DNA of 64,000 nucleotides from Cohnella ginsengisoli (GCF_029525555.1 NZ_JAPDHZ010000002.1:533868-597867); one strand, 5' to 3'. Positions 1 through 10,451 are shown, numbered from the stretch's first letter. Numbers and translations: made by a program. The notes: a model not told the origin generated them from the sequence alone.

Positions 1-1
1 G

Positions 2-652
2 GCCGGCCAGGCGCTGCTGCTCCCCGCGGACGAAGCGCATCGCTACGAGCCTTTTCCGGGACAGCCGTGGCTCCTCGGGTTCGTCGGTTTCGAGGGGCCT
101 TGCGCGGCGGACATCGCCGGGGCTTGCGGACTGCCATTGCGAACGGCGATTTCGCTAAAAGAAACGGCGGCGCCGGCGGCAAGCATCCGGGCGCTCTGGC
201 AGCTCGCGGAGCGCGCCGACCCGGATGCCGCTCGCCTGCTGTCGGCGCGCCTTTACGACCTGCTGCTGCTGCTCGGGTCGCTCGCCGCCGGACCGGCAGC
301 CCCGGCCGCGCCGCCTCGAGCGCGCCAATCCGACGCCGCGCTCGAACGCGCCGTCCATTATCTGCACGAGCACTTTGCCGAGCCGCTCGTCATGTCCAAC
401 GTCGCCAGCGCGGTCGGTTATTCGGTCCAGCATTTCCAGCGCCTGTTCCGCGAAGCCTATGGCGAACCGCCGCTTGCTTACCTCCGCCGCATCCGGCTCC
501 ATCAGGCCGCGGTATGGCTGGAAGAGGATCCGCGCGCCTCGGTATCGGATACGGCAGGAAGGATCGGCATGGACCCGAACTATTTCATCCGTTCGTTCAA
601 GCAAGTCTACGGCGTTCCGCCCGGCCACTATCGCAAGGTTAAAAGGCCTTAA
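2..652 (+). CDS. AraC-family transcriptional regulator, 5' end outside window
   Basis: The frame is open from the first complete codon of the window to the TAA at 650-652, so the start lies upstream; 216 residues are visible. The N-terminal part reads as the end of a cupin-like AraC arm (motifs LLLPADEAHRYEPF and PWLLGFVGFEG). The last ~100 residues hold two helix-turn-helix motifs (LVMSNVASAVGYSVQHFQRLF and the block ending IGMDPNYFIRSFKQVYG) and the usual PPGHYR end. It is probably a DNA-binding activator of a sugar gene set lying left of the window. Its stop overlaps by 4 bp the stop of the convergent oxidase gene. The family call is secure; the effector is unknown. Confidence 0.9.
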   Translation, partial: AGQALLLPADEAHRYEPFPGQPWLLGFVGFEGPCAADIAGACGLPLRTAISLKETAAPAASIRALWQLAERADPDAARLLSARLYDLLLLLGSLAAGPAAPAAPPRARQSDAALERAVHYLHEHFAEPLVMSNVASAVGYSVQHFQRLFREAYGEPPLAYLRRIRLHQAAVWLEEDPRASVSDTAGRIGMDPNYFIRSFKQVYGVPPGHYRKVKRP

Positions 653-1947
653 TCTCGCAGGCCGGACTCGGCGCCTCCCGTCAAATACCGTTCCGTATAA
701 CCGTTGCGGAATTTGCCGTCCGGATCGAGCCGCGCGACCAGCCGCTCGAAGTCCGGCAGCTTGGCGTAATGCAGGCGCAGCTTGTCCGGCGTCATGGCGA
801 ACACCTTGGCCCAGTGCGGGCGGGCCCGGTAAGGTTCAAGCGCCTCCTCGATCAACGGAAGCAGACGGTAGACGGCCTCCTGGTCGGGCTTCCATGTAAA
901 ATGGAACCCAACCGAATCCTGGCGATAGCAGGGACTCATCCACAGTTCGTCAGCGGCGACCGTACGGATCTCGGAGACGTACAGCAGCGGGGCGATCCGC
1001 AGACGCAGCCGTTCGATCGCGCACAGCGCATCGTAAGCCGCGGCGCGCGGGACGAAGTATTCGCTCTGCAGCTCTTCGCCGGCGCTCGGCGTGAAATCCA
1101 TGCGGAAATGGGGCAGCCGCTCGTACCATGGCCCGACGATGCCGAGCTGCTCGCTGCATGGATCAGCCGGCAGTCCCGGCACCGGATGCTTGCGTTCGGT
1201 CGCGCGGACCGCGCCGAAGAACGCCGCCTCCTCCCGGTCATGCCCCCCGTCCGTTTCCGTTCGTTTGATCCACGCCTGATTAAACGAGGCTTCGCGCCAA
1301 TCCGTAAACAAGCTGACGCTGTATCCGGCCGAGAAGATCGCGTCGAGCCGATCCGCTAACGCCGCGAGCGGCAATCCTTCGTAGACCGTCTGGCTCATGC
1401 GGAAAGCCGGTATGACGTCAAGCGTGATCGCGGTCACGATCCCCAGACACCCGAGTCCGACGGCAGCCCCGGCCAGCGTCCCGTCTCCGTCTTCGCGCGA
1501 GATCGCGATTTTCTCCCCGTCCGCCGTCACGATATCCAGCGCGTGCACCGACGTCGCCAGGTTGCCGTTGCGATCGCCGGAGCCGTGCGTCGCGGTCGCG
1601 CAGGCGCCTGCCACCGTAATATGCGGCAGCGAAGCCAAGTTGGGCAGCGCATACCCGCGCTCGTCCAGATAAGCGCACAATTCGCCGTACCGGATGCCGC
1701 CCTCTACCTTCACTCTGCCGTTCGTTCGGTCCAGTTCGACGACGCGGTTCAGCCGCTCCAGCGAGATCATCGTCCCGTCCGTATCGGCGATTCCGTTGAA
1801 CGAATGTCGCGAACCTAGCGCCTTCGCGCGGCGGCTGCGCGCCACCCGCTCCTGAATTTCCTCGACGCTTTGCGGAAAAACGGTCTCAGAAGCGCTGTAT
1901 TCATAATTGCCGGCCCAATTGCGATCGTATGTCGGGTCTTTTACCAT
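649..1947 (-). CDS. FAD-linked alditol oxidase / sugar-lactone oxidase family
   Basis: 432 residues, close to the ~420 of alditol oxidase AldO. N-terminal FAD-binding domain of the vanillyl-alcohol oxidase fold: GSRHSFNGIAD places His48 where AldO carries its covalently bound FAD, and ATHGSGDRNGNL contacts FAD further on. The C-terminal half is an ALO-type domain with RPHWAKVF near residue 390 and the GKFRNGYTERYL end typical of arabinono-lactone and alditol oxidases. Such enzymes oxidise polyols or aldonolactones with O2, making H2O2. No signal peptide, so cytoplasmic. The start follows GGGTGGAAG about eight bases upstream. It is a single-gene unit convergent with the AraC gene. The family is firm; the substrate is not. 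Confidence 0.85.
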   Translation of the reverse strand: MVKDPTYDRNWAGNYEYSASETVFPQSVEEIQERVARSRRAKALGSRHSFNGIADTDGTMISLERLNRVVELDRTNGRVKVEGGIRYGELCAYLDERGYALPNLASLPHITVAGACATATHGSGDRNGNLATSVHALDIVTADGEKIAISREDGDGTLAGAAVGLGCLGIVTAITLDVIPAFRMSQTVYEGLPLAALADRLDAIFSAGYSVSLFTDWREASFNQAWIKRTETDGGHDREEAAFFGAVRATERKHPVPGLPADPCSEQLGIVGPWYERLPHFRMDFTPSAGEELQSEYFVPRAAAYDALCAIERLRLRIAPLLYVSEIRTVAADELWMSPCYRQDSVGFHFTWKPDQEAVYRLLPLIEEALEPYRARPHWAKVFAMTPDKLRLHYAKLPDFERLVARLDPDGKFRNGYTERYLTGGAESGLRD

Positions 1948-2120
1948 CCGTCACTTCCACCCTTCGATAAATGGAATACGTTTTCACTCCTTAACATAAC
2001 ACGATTAAGCGCCGCCCGCTCGGCATGGTTGCCACGCGAAAAAGACGCTTGGCGCGGACAAACCGCGACAAACGTCTTCGGTCAAAAACATCTCAATAGT
2101 CGAGAGCCATTCGGCCACCG
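1948..2120. other. Intergenic spacer between YheC/D and oxidase genes
   Basis: 173 bp leading into the oxidase gene on the minus strand. It has AT-rich patches but no promoter pair, hairpin or small gene I can defend. Confidence 0.4.
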
Positions 2121-2897
2121 CTATCGCTTGCGTCGGTTGCGAGCGGCGTTGCGCGCCAGCGGCGCTCTTGCTTTCGGCCGCCGGCTGTAGGCCATGATTT
2201 TTCGATACATGCGCTTGTCGGACAGCGCGTTAAAGATGGATCTGTCGGGACGCGAATTCACCTCGATAATCCACGGCTTCAGCGACCGGTCGATGCCGAT
2301 GTCGACGCCGTACGCGCGAAATTGAGGGAAATAACCGTTCAAATGGCGGCTGACTCGAAGCGCAAGCCCTTGTAGCCGCCCCTTGTACCCTTGGCGTTTG
2401 GCCGCCGGGACCGCAGACGAGAGCAAGACGTCGGCCGGCATAGGCTTGCCGCCGTTGTGATAGTTGGTCACGATCTTGTTCGCCATGGCGAGCCGGCCGA
2501 CGATGCCGGTCGCCTCCCAGGCTCCCTTCGGATTGCGCTGCACCATGATGCGCAGATCGAACGGTCGGCGCTTGTATCGAAGCAGCGGGATCCCCATCTG
2601 CACCAGGTATATTCTGTTACTCCTGGCCTTGTTGAAAGCGGCATAAGCTTGTTCCAGCTTCGGATAAGAGCGGCTTCGGGTGCCGTACCTGAGTTGGTAC
2701 CCGCCCTTGAACCTGGACATTTTGAAAATGCCGTAGCCGCCGGTGCCATGACTCGGTTTGATATCGACGGCCGCATAACGCCCCAACATCCTGCGAACAG
2801 CCTTCAAGGAAGCGATCGCGGTCGGAGGCAGATGCCTCGCCGTCGCCCGATCCTTAAGCATCAGCCTATATTTGCCCATCTTGTTGTTCCCGTGCAT
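2121..2897 (-). CDS. YheC/YheD-family spore-coat-associated ATP-grasp protein
   Basis: 258 residues with the YheC/YheD ATP-grasp core: DIKPSHGTGGYGIFKM is the nucleotide-binding loop, RPFDLRIMVQRN the central strand, and GVDIGIDRSLKPWIIEVNSRPD the metal and nucleotide site near the C-terminus. In Bacillus subtilis these proteins associate with the endospore coat; the ligated product is unknown. This copy is shorter than the ~360-450 residue family members and lacks most of their N-terminal domain, so it is a minimal ATP-grasp version. The tail is very basic (KARAPLARNAARNRRKR). The start has GGGGGA five bases upstream. Its presence supports a spore-forming host. Confidence 0.85.
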   Translation of the reverse strand: MHGNNKMGKYRLMLKDRATARHLPPTAIASLKAVRRMLGRYAAVDIKPSHGTGGYGIFKMSRFKGGYQLRYGTRSRSYPKLEQAYAAFNKARSNRIYLVQMGIPLLRYKRRPFDLRIMVQRNPKGAWEATGIVGRLAMANKIVTNYHNGGKPMPADVLLSSAVPAAKRQGYKGRLQGLALRVSRHLNGYFPQFRAYGVDIGIDRSLKPWIIEVNSRPDRSIFNALSDKRMYRKIMAYSRRPKARAPLARNAARNRRKR

Positions 2898-3008
2898 GAT
2901 CGTCCCCCGTTTTCCGCATTTGGCCCCGTTTTCTATATATGCGTGGGGGACTCGGGCCTCCTATGCGTTTGTCGGCGTTTATTCATGCGACCGCGATATT
3001 TCGCGCAT

Positions 3009-3043
3009 AAAAAAAGGTACGCGTCCATCATCGGACGCGTACC
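3009..3043 (-). terminator. Rho-independent terminator of the hybrid histidine kinase gene
   Basis: A perfect 11-bp stem (GGTACGCGTCC at 3016-3026 with its complement at 3033-3043) and 6-nt loop, followed on the minus strand by seven U residues (A-run 3009-3015). It lies about 30 bp past the kinase stop. Confidence 0.9.
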
Positions 3044-3074
3044 CCCATGCAAGTTCGAATTACCGATGCCTTGT

Positions 3075-4977
3075 TTAAACCGCCTTACCCATATATTGAC
3101 CCAAAATATGCGAGATCACGTCGCGCTTTACGGGCTTGCTCACGTAATCGTCCATGCCGGCTGCCAGGCATTTTTCCCGATCGCCCTTCAGCGCGTTCGC
3201 GGTCACCGCGACGATCCGCGGACACTTGCCTGGCGCCGACCTCTCTTTGATCGCGCGCGCCGCGTCCAAGCCGTTGATGACGGGCATATGGATATCCATG
3301 AAAATAAAGTCGAACGATTCGCGCAGCGCCGCCTCGATGACCTCTTTGCCGTCGTCGGCCACCGTTACGTGATGTCCCATTTTTTCCAGCATTTTTTTCA
3401 ACACGAGCGTATTAATCGGATTGTCTTCGCCGACCAATATTTTCGCTTGGGCAGTGCCGGCTTCATTCGTCAATGCGGCTTCGGGCGCCAATGGGTCTTC
3501 GGTAGACTCGTGCAGTTCGATCGTGAATTGGAAAGCGGAGCCGCTCTTGCCATCGCTCTCCGCGCGAATCCCCCCCGCCCATCAGCTCGACGATGCGCCG
3601 GCTGATCGAGAGTCCGAGGCCCGTGCCTTCGTGCTTGCGCACCATGAAGCTGTCGATCTGCGAAAACGGCTCGAAAATCTCCTCCAGGCGGTCCGGCGGG
3701 ATGCCAATGCCCGTATCCGTCACGGTAAACGCAAGGAGGGGCGTTTTTCCTTTTATTTTTTTGACGGCGATAGACACCTTGCCGCTTGTCGTAAACTTCA
3801 CCGCATTGCCGAGCAAGTTAAGCAGCACTTGCTTCAATCGATCGGCATCGCCGAAAATATAATCTGGAACGTCGTGATGGATGGCGTACGACAGCTCGAG
3901 ATTTTTTTCGTCCGCCTTGGCCGAGACGACCGACATGCTGTCCTTGATGCACTTCCTCAAATCGAAGGACGTCTCATGCAGCTCGCTCCTGCCCGCCTCG
4001 ATCTTCGACAGATCGAGAATATCGTTGATAATGGCAAGCAGCGCCTCACCGCTTTTACGGATAATTTCGGCATAGGCCTTGCTTTCCTCGTCGAGCTCCG
4101 AATCGAGCAGCAGGTCGGTCATCCCGATGACCCCGTTCATCGGCGTGCGGATCTCATGGCTCATCATGGCCAGGAATTCGCTTTTCGCTTTGTTGGTGGC
4201 CTCCGCCATTTCTTTAGCCAGCACGAGCTGCTTTTGCTCCGATATATCCTTGCAGATCAGATAGAAGCCGATATTGCGGTTGCCGACGAAAATCGGGGCG
4301 ATGCTCGTTATCACTTCGACGGTCTCGCCTTCCTTGGTGACAAGCGTATCGATACCCTGCTCGACGGTGGCGTCATGCAGCGCGTCCGCCAATATGCGGT
4401 CCACGTTCGGCTTGCCGATAATGTTGGCGAGCTCCATTCCGATGAGCTCCTCCGCGATGCCATAGCCCGTGAGCTTTTCGGCTACGGCGTTTCCGTTGAT
4501 CACGCGCCCCTGAAGGTCAAAGGAGATTACGGCATCGTGATTGTATTTTTTTAGCGACGTGTATCTCTCGACCGATTCCTGCAGTTGGATCTCGGATAAC
4601 TTCTGCTTCGAGATGTCGATGACCTGCAAAATATAATAAAGCGGCGTACCCTCGTCATTGCGGAACAGACGCACGGACATCAACGTCCAGATCGTCGCGC
4701 CGTCTTTTCTGAAAAACCGCTTCTCCATCTGCCACTCGAGCTCGGTCTCCCCCATCGCCTCTTTTAACTCTCCGATGGATTTGATCGGGTCGTCGGGATG
4801 CGAGAAGCAACCGAACAGGCGCCCGTCGAATTCTTCCTTGCTATAGCCGAAAATCCGCTCCATCGCGGGATTTACGGTTAAAAAAAGTCCTTTGGGATCG
4901 ATGAGCGCGACGCCGAAGAACGCGTATTGAAACACTTGACCGTTAAAGGAATTTTGATCCAAGTTAACGCGATGCAT
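3075..4977 (-). CDS. Hybrid sensor histidine kinase PAS-PAS-HisKA-HATPase-REC, frame broken at a C7 run
   Basis: Two overlapping frames form one protein. The 5' frame gives two PAS domains (about residues 5-125 and 130-250), HisKA with His274 ([10 protein letters not shown]), and HATPase boxes [19 protein letters not shown] and GTGLGLSIS. The frame then breaks at the C7 run 3570-3576. Removing one base joins it to a receiver domain with the phospho-acceptor Asp in FMDIHMP and Lys in VSKPV, giving exactly 634 codons. The start at 4977 is chosen because GGAGGT sits six bases upstream; an ATG 51 bp further out lacks a site. There are no membrane segments, so it is probably a cytoplasmic PAS sensor. 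It stands alone, with its own receiver as the likely first relay partner. The extra base is probably a sequencing error. Confidence 0.85.
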
Positions 4978-5070
4978 GCCTTTACCTCCAAGTTTGTACC
5001 ATCTGCCGCCAATACTGCATGAAGGCATAGTTTTAGATGCTTATACCCCATTCGAATTCTTTTGAAACAT

Positions 5071-5117
5071 AAAAAACAACAGCGTGCGTTCGGGGAAAAC
5101 GCACCGGACGCTCGCTG
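5071..5117 (-). terminator. Terminator downstream of mqo
   Basis: Nested hairpin: ACAGCG/CGCTGT outside and TGCGTT/AACGCA inside, followed on the minus strand by a T-rich tract (A6 at 5071-5076). It lies 23 bp past the mqo stop. Confidence 0.7.
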
Positions 5118-5139
5118 TCGAAAAAACAGGCTATAAAGG

Positions 5140-6660
5140 CTAGGAAACAGGCTGGCTGACCGCCTTTTGAAACGATTGACCGGGGCTTAAACCGAGCGAT
5201 TGCGCGGTCGATGCTTGAACGTCGCGGAGGAGCTCCGGATTTTTAAGCAAGGAGGCGCCGTAAGACGGGATCATTTCTTTTAACTTCGGCTCCCAAGCTT
5301 GAATTTGCTGCGGGAAGCACTTTTTAATGACGTTCAGCATGACCGAGACGGCGGTCGAGGCGCCCGGGGATGCGCCAAGCAGCGCGGCGACCGAGCCGTC
5401 GGCTGCCGTTACGACCTCGGTGCCGAATTGCAGCGTGCCTTTGCCGCCGGCAGCCGTATCCTTGATGACCTGGACGCGCTGGCCGGCTACGACCAAGTCC
5501 CAATCTTCGCTTTTCGCGTCCGGCACGAACTCGCGCAGCTCCTCCATACGCTGTTCTTTCGACAGCATGACCTGTTGGATCAGGTACTTGGTGAGCGACA
5601 TGTTTTTGGCGCCAGCCGCCATCATCGTGACGAGATTGTGCGGCTTGACCGAAGTGATCAGATCGAGCATCGAGCCCGTCTTCAGGAACTTTGGCGAAAA
5701 TCCGGCAAACGGTCCGAACAGCAGCGACTTCTTATTGTCGATGAAGCGGGTGTCGAGGTGCGGTACCGACATCGGCGGCGCGCCGACCTTCGCCTTGCCG
5801 TATACCTTGGCGTGATGCCTGGCGATGACGTCCGGATTGTTGCAGGACATGAACAGACCGCTGACCGGAAACCCGCCGATGTGCTTGCCTTCGGGGATGC
5901 CCGTTTTTTGAAGCAGGTGCAAGCTGCCGCCGCCGCCCCCGATGAAGACGAATTTCGCGGCATGCCGCTCGACGCGACCGTTATCGGCGCGAACCTTCAA
6001 TTCCCATGCGCCGCCGCGGGTGCGCTTGATATCGTCCACTTTATGCTTGTACTTGATCTCGACGCCGTTTTTCTTCAGATGCTCGAACAGCATGCGCGTC
6101 AAAGCGCCGAAGTTGACGTCCGTGCCCGCGTCGACCTTGGTGGCCGCGATCGGCTCGTTCGCGCTCCGGTTTTTCATGATCAACGGGATCCATTCCTTCA
6201 GCTTGGCGGGGTCCTCGGTATACTCCATGCCTTGGAACAACGGATTCGCGGACAACGCTTCGTACCGTTTTTTCAGGAACGACACGTCTTTTTGCCCGTG
6301 CACGAGACTCATGTGAGGCAGGGCCATAATGAAGTCCTGCGGATTGCGAATCAGCTTGCTCTCGACGAGGTAGGACCAGAATTGCATGGAATCCTGGAAC
6401 TGCTCGTTGATGCTGATCGCCTTGCTGATATCTATCGAGCCGTCCGGCTTTTCGACGGTATAGTTCAATTCGCACAGCGCCGCATGTCCCGTGCCGGCGT
6501 TGTTCCATTCGTTAGAGCTCTCTTCGCCCGCGCTCGGGAGCTTTTCCAGCACGGTGATCTTCCAGTTCGGCGCCAATTCCTTCAGCATGGCGCCCAGCGT
6601 CGCGCTCATGATGCCCGCGCCGATCAAGATTACGTCTGAACCTGTTTGTCCGTTACTCAT
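5140..6660 (-). CDS. mqo: Malate:quinone oxidoreductase
   Basis: 506 residues, the normal Mqo length. It is an FAD enzyme at the inner face of the membrane that oxidises L-malate to oxaloacetate and reduces menaquinone, bypassing malate dehydrogenase. Seen: the N-terminal dinucleotide motif [18 protein letters not shown], the Mqo signature block [20 protein letters not shown], and [18 protein letters not shown] in the middle. There is no membrane segment, as expected for this peripheral enzyme. The start at 6660 is chosen because AAGGA lies nine bases upstream; the ATG at 6669 abuts that site. It is a single-gene unit with its own terminator and an AT-rich leader. Confidence 0.97.
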   Translation of the reverse strand: MSNGQTGSDVILIGAGIMSATLGAMLKELAPNWKITVLEKLPSAGEESSNEWNNAGTGHAALCELNYTVEKPDGSIDISKAISINEQFQDSMQFWSYLVESKLIRNPQDFIMALPHMSLVHGQKDVSFLKKRYEALSANPLFQGMEYTEDPAKLKEWIPLIMKNRSANEPIAATKVDAGTDVNFGALTRMLFEHLKKNGVEIKYKHKVDDIKRTRGGAWELKVRADNGRVERHAAKFVFIGGGGGSLHLLQKTGIPEGKHIGGFPVSGLFMSCNNPDVIARHHAKVYGKAKVGAPPMSVPHLDTRFIDNKKSLLFGPFAGFSPKFLKTGSMLDLITSVKPHNLVTMMAAGAKNMSLTKYLIQQVMLSKEQRMEELREFVPDAKSEDWDLVVAGQRVQVIKDTAAGGKGTLQFGTEVVTAADGSVAALLGASPGASTAVSVMLNVIKKCFPQQIQAWEPKLKEMIPSYGASLLKNPELLRDVQASTAQSLGLSPGQSFQKAVSQPVS

Positions 6661-6669
6661 TATGACCAT

Positions 6670-6809
6670 CCTTATATCTTAAAATTTGCTCGATTTTTAT
6701 ACGGGTCCGATTAACCTTATCTATTTTAACACTATTACCAACCGACTTTAATAAATATTTACTATAGAGTTGATCGATATAAGTTATTTCGCTGTCACTT
6801 ACATCGCGC
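6670..6809 (-). promoter_or_regulatory. AT-rich leader of mqo
   Basis: Markedly AT-rich against a GC-rich background, directly upstream of mqo. On the minus strand TTAAAG and TAAAAT lie 17 bp apart, a weak sigma-A-like pair. No operator is evident. Confidence 0.35.
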
Positions 6810-6871
6810 AAAAAAACCGTACTCTTCGCAAATGGAAGCGCGATCCTTCCATTTGAAAAAGAACGGTTTTT
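6810..6871 (-). terminator. Two-tier terminator of the 7.0-16.6 kb operon
   Basis: AAAAACCGT pairs with ACGGTTTTT (outer arm) and AAATGGAAG with CTTCCATTT (inner arm). On the minus strand it ends in seven T residues. It lies ~135 bp past the last gene of the operon and may also stop plus-strand transcription. Confidence 0.75.
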
Positions 6872-7005
6872 CTCGTTGTTACGAAGAGCATGGAGCAAGC
6901 GCGGTCTCGCGGCAGGACAATCGCCCCCATGCACAAGAATTGTGCATCTGCGAAGCAAGCGCGCGGTCTCGCGAGTGAAGCTGCCCGCGTTGCATGTGGA
7001 GGTCT

Positions 7006-7974
7006 CTAAACGGAGAGCGAAGGGTAATTCCAAGCATACGACTGGAAATAGCCGCTGCTCGCATTGCGGTGCCCCGCTACCGGCCGATGCGGCGCGGCGA
7101 AGCGCGCGTAGGCTTCGTCCCGATATACAATCGCCATCGCTTCGAACAAATCGACGGGCCACGTATCCGCGCCGAGCGGGACCGGCATGTTCTGCTCTTC
7201 GTCGCCGAAGGGCCATTCGTTGGAACGGCCGTCCGCGTAACGAAGGAACGTGTCGAGCGCTCGCTTGATGTTTTTGCCGCCGGGCGTCGTCCAACGGAAG
7301 AGATCCTCCCCGGTCGCGTCCAGGACCAGCTTCGCCGCGGCCGTCATCGGCGCCAGGGCGAAGTAATGGTACCACATGGCGTTAGCTCCTCTGGCCGCCT
7401 CCTCCGGCAAGAAGCCGTCCTCCGCAATGGCATGGTCCATGTGCGCCTTCAGTGCTGCCGTCGCCGCGGCGAACGAGGCGTCGTCTCCCGTTAACCGATG
7501 AAGGGCGAGTCGCGCGTACAGGCTCCAGTCCCGCCAGTTATTGCGACCTTCGATGCGCACCCATGCGCCGAGGCAAACTTGCTTCAGCCAGCCTATGAAG
7601 CGGTCCCGCGCTTCGCGACTCCAGCCCTCGAACGGCTCAAGCCACAGGGCCGCGCGAATAAGACCGACGCCCAGGTAGGCCGATACCAGCGGTCCGTCGT
7701 GTCCGCCGATCTCCCGGTTCACGCTTGCCCAGCCGTCGAGAATGTCCGCGCTTTTGGCCGCGTAGGCAGCCTCTCCGGTGATCCGGTACGCCAGCGCGGT
7801 CGTATAGGCCGCCTGGGCATCGGGCTCCATCAACCGTTTGCCGGTCAGATGGCCCTCGCGATCGTAATAATAGCCGGGAATCGACCAGATGAGAACCGCG
7901 CTGCAAGCCGTCTTCAGGCTAGCTTGCGCTTCGCGGAGCAGCGCTTCGACCGCAGGCTCGAGCGACGTCGTCAT
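7006..7974 (-). CDS. Alginate-lyase-domain (PL5-like alpha-toroid) protein
   Basis: 322 residues with no signal peptide. The fold is a helical toroid of the Pfam Alginate_lyase type: repeated amphipathic helices, the central motif RIEGRNNWRDWSLYARL, then NAMWYHYFALAPMTAAAKL and a C-terminal SYAWNYPSLSV. Family members cleave uronic-acid polysaccharides by beta-elimination or handle oligouronides. Absence of a secretion signal suggests action on imported oligosaccharides. It is the last gene of the operon running down from 16.6 kb, so its substrate should match that importer. Specificity cannot be read from sequence; an oligouronide lyase is one possibility. Confidence 0.7.
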   Translation of the reverse strand: MTTSLEPAVEALLREAQASLKTACSAVLIWSIPGYYYDREGHLTGKRLMEPDAQAAYTTALAYRITGEAAYAAKSADILDGWASVNREIGGHDGPLVSAYLGVGLIRAALWLEPFEGWSREARDRFIGWLKQVCLGAWVRIEGRNNWRDWSLYARLALHRLTGDDASFAAATAALKAHMDHAIAEDGFLPEEAARGANAMWYHYFALAPMTAAAKLVLDATGEDLFRWTTPGGKNIKRALDTFLRYADGRSNEWPFGDEEQNMPVPLGADTWPVDLFEAMAIVYRDEAYARFAAPHRPVAGHRNASSGYFQSYAWNYPSLSV

Positions 7975-8091
7975 GGCGATCTTACTCCCTTTCTTCTCTA
8001 ATCCTAAGTTGCATCATAGCTTTGTTCTTTTCCGGTGTACATGCACGCGATATCAATGGCATATCCAATATTTCACGCGCGCGGAGAAGCG

Positions 8092-10440
8092 CTAGGACAA
8101 GCTCTTTTTCAGTCGGTATTCGCGCGGCGTCGTGCCGAATTTCTTTTTGAACGAACGGAAGAAATGGCTCTGGTTGCTGAAGCCGGTCTGCTCCATGATT
8201 TCATTGACCGTATAGTTGCCCTTCTCGAGCAGCTGCATCGTCTGTTCGAGCCGGACTTCGTTAATATAATCGGCGAGCGAGAGCCCTTCCGCTTTTTTGA
8301 ACAGCCGTCCGACGTAGACCGAGGACATCTTGAGCAGGTCGGCCACGCTCTGCAAACTTAAGTTCAGATCCTTGTAATTCGCCCTGACGATCTCCTTGAT
8401 CGTCTCGATCATGAAGCTGTTCGAATCCGACTCGCGCGCCTCCTGCCGGAACGAGCATAACTCGCGAAGCGTGCGTTGAAACGTATGCTTGGCGTCCTCG
8501 AGCGTCTCTTGCTCCAGCACCGCCGTATGGAACCGGTACAGGTCGTGCGAGATCGGCTTCAGCTTGTTGGCGTTCGCTTCGGATACCGTCCGCTTGATGA
8601 CGATGGCCAGGTACGAGAGCGCATGGATGCAGTCGTCGTACGATGCCGTCGCGACGATCTCGAAGATCCGATCGATCGCCGCATCGGCGGCGTCGGCATT
8701 GCCCGAGCGAATCGCTTCGGCCAGCTTGCGTTCGAGCTCCGAGGGAATCGTCGCGTCGCCGCCGCCGCCTTCGGGCTTATGCGCCATCTCCGGCGTCAGT
8801 ATCGCCCCTCTGCCGTAAAACCATTTGTAAAGCGAAAGATTCAGCGCCTTGGCGTACGCGGCCGACAGCTCCCGGCAATCGCCGGTCGGCTCGCCGACCG
8901 CGACCCCGAACGTCAGGCGGTAATACTGCTTCACGACCAGCTGAACTTCCTCGAGCAGCGCCGGCAGGCGATCGAAGCCGGCCTCCCTCCGCTGGACGAG
9001 GAAGACGAGATGATCGGGCTTCAGGTCGACGACTTCGATCGCGAACTCGCGCGAGACGATCTCCTCCGCGATATTCGAGATCGCGTAGTGATAGAGGCGC
9101 AGATCGTCAGGCTGGCGCAGCAGAAGAGACGAAGCGTCTTCGGCGCGCGCGACGCAGACCGTATAGCCGCCGGAGGCATCGACCGCGAGGCCGTTTTCCT
9201 TCGCTTCTTTGTCCCACTGCTCCGGCGTCCGAAGGGCGCTCTCCTGAACGAGCTGGCGCAGCGTGAACCTTTTCAATATCCAACGGTTCTCCGTCAAGTT
9301 CGAGTCCGCGCGCTTCAGCCGGTCCGCCATGTGATCGTACAAGCCGGACAGGAACGTCATCTCGTCCTGCATCGGGGCCTCGCGCACCATCGCGTCCGGC
9401 GTATTGGAGATTACCGAGCGGAACAGCTGCTCGACCGGTCGATACAGCCGCTTCGATACGACGACGGCCACGCACAGCGCCAGCACCAGAAACAGTACCG
9501 TGAGCAGGAGCGTCGTGTACCGGAGCCGCTGAACTTGACCGACGACTTCGGCATACGGCTGGCTGTAGATCAGCGTCCAGTCCTGCAAGCCCGCTTGCAT
9601 GTAAGTCACGAACTGCTTGGAGCCGCCGGTCTCGATCACTTTGTAGCCGCTCGTCTCCTCCCGCGCCGCCACCGGACCGAGCCGTTCGGCCATCCGGGAC
9701 ACGTCGGGTTCGAGCTCGGTGCCCGCGCTGAGGATCTTGCCGGAGCCGTCCATCAAGTACGCCTCGCCGGACCGCCCGGCATCCTCCTGCGCGATCAATG
9801 CCAGATTATCGAAAAGCCATGTCGACTTAATATTCAAGATCAAGGCGTCGTCGAGCCCTTCTTTGGTGCTGGGATCGAACAGAATATAGCTGAAAAAATC
9901 GACTTTGCCGAATCCGACGCCGGGTTCGTTCAGGTCGATCGGCAGCAGACGCAGCTTGGGCGTCCGCCGCGAATCGGTCAACAACGCGGAAAATTTCTTT
10001 TCGTACGGCTCCTTCAGGGCTCTGATATTGCCGTTGCCGATGTAGAACCGGTTCATGTTGCCGTTGTAAACGAAGATCGAATGAAGAAACGACGAAGTGC
10101 CGACGAACGTATCGAGCGCCGCGATCCGCTGGTACATGAACTCGTCGTCCGTCTTGGCGTACCGCAAAATTTTCACGTCGCCGTTCTGATATAGCGTCTG
10201 CGCCGAATCGGCGACGATCTCGTTCAGCTGCGCGACGTTGTAGCGGATCTGCGAGAGCACCTTCGCGTTCGCGCGCTGCTGCACGCGCAGCACGGTCCGT
10301 TCGGAGGTGTACATGATCGAAAAAGCCGTCGTCAGGAGCAGCACGACGGTGAGCAGGGTGACGGACAGCCAGATCCGCTGCAAATATTTTCTGGATCGAA
10401 TCGCCGGAAACAAGGACATCGGATCACCCGCATCGTTCAT
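8092..10440 (-). CDS. Membrane-bound AraC-family regulator with extracytoplasmic sensor
   Basis: 782 residues. The order is a first membrane segment near residues 22-44 (the VTLLTVVLLLTTAFSIMYT stretch), a ~250-residue external sensor, a second segment near 300-325 (TTLLLTVLFLVLALCVAVVV), a HAMP-like stretch, and a C-terminal AraC double HTH (LQSVADLLKMSSVYVGRLF; VNEIMEQTGFSNQSHFFRSF). It is a one-component receptor common in Paenibacillus, sitting beside a sugar importer and probably sensing the same oligosaccharide outside the cell. It is fourth of the five genes after the glycosidase. The ATG at 10440 has no ribosome site; GGTGATC just before the ATG at 10419 makes that an equal candidate. 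Confidence 0.85.
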   Translation of the reverse strand: MNDAGDPMSLFPAIRSRKYLQRIWLSVTLLTVVLLLTTAFSIMYTSERTVLRVQQRANAKVLSQIRYNVAQLNEIVADSAQTLYQNGDVKILRYAKTDDEFMYQRIAALDTFVGTSSFLHSIFVYNGNMNRFYIGNGNIRALKEPYEKKFSALLTDSRRTPKLRLLPIDLNEPGVGFGKVDFFSYILFDPSTKEGLDDALILNIKSTWLFDNLALIAQEDAGRSGEAYLMDGSGKILSAGTELEPDVSRMAERLGPVAAREETSGYKVIETGGSKQFVTYMQAGLQDWTLIYSQPYAEVVGQVQRLRYTTLLLTVLFLVLALCVAVVVSKRLYRPVEQLFRSVISNTPDAMVREAPMQDEMTFLSGLYDHMADRLKRADSNLTENRWILKRFTLRQLVQESALRTPEQWDKEAKENGLAVDASGGYTVCVARAEDASSLLLRQPDDLRLYHYAISNIAEEIVSREFAIEVVDLKPDHLVFLVQRREAGFDRLPALLEEVQLVVKQYYRLTFGVAVGEPTGDCRELSAAYAKALNLSLYKWFYGRGAILTPEMAHKPEGGGGDATIPSELERKLAEAIRSGNADAADAAIDRIFEIVATASYDDCIHALSYLAIVIKRTVSEANANKLKPISHDLYRFHTAVLEQETLEDAKHTFQRTLRELCSFRQEARESDSNSFMIETIKEIVRANYKDLNLSLQSVADLLKMSSVYVGRLFKKAEGLSLADYINEVRLEQTMQLLEKGNYTVNEIMEQTGFSNQSHFFRSFKKKFGTTPREYRLKKSLS

Positions 10441-10451
10441 ATTGACGGCCC

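Noticed and set aside
3570..3576. Programmed frameshift making kinase with and without receiver
   Set aside because: No slippery-site context or stimulatory hairpin, and the same single-base excess affects thirteen unrelated genes in the window.
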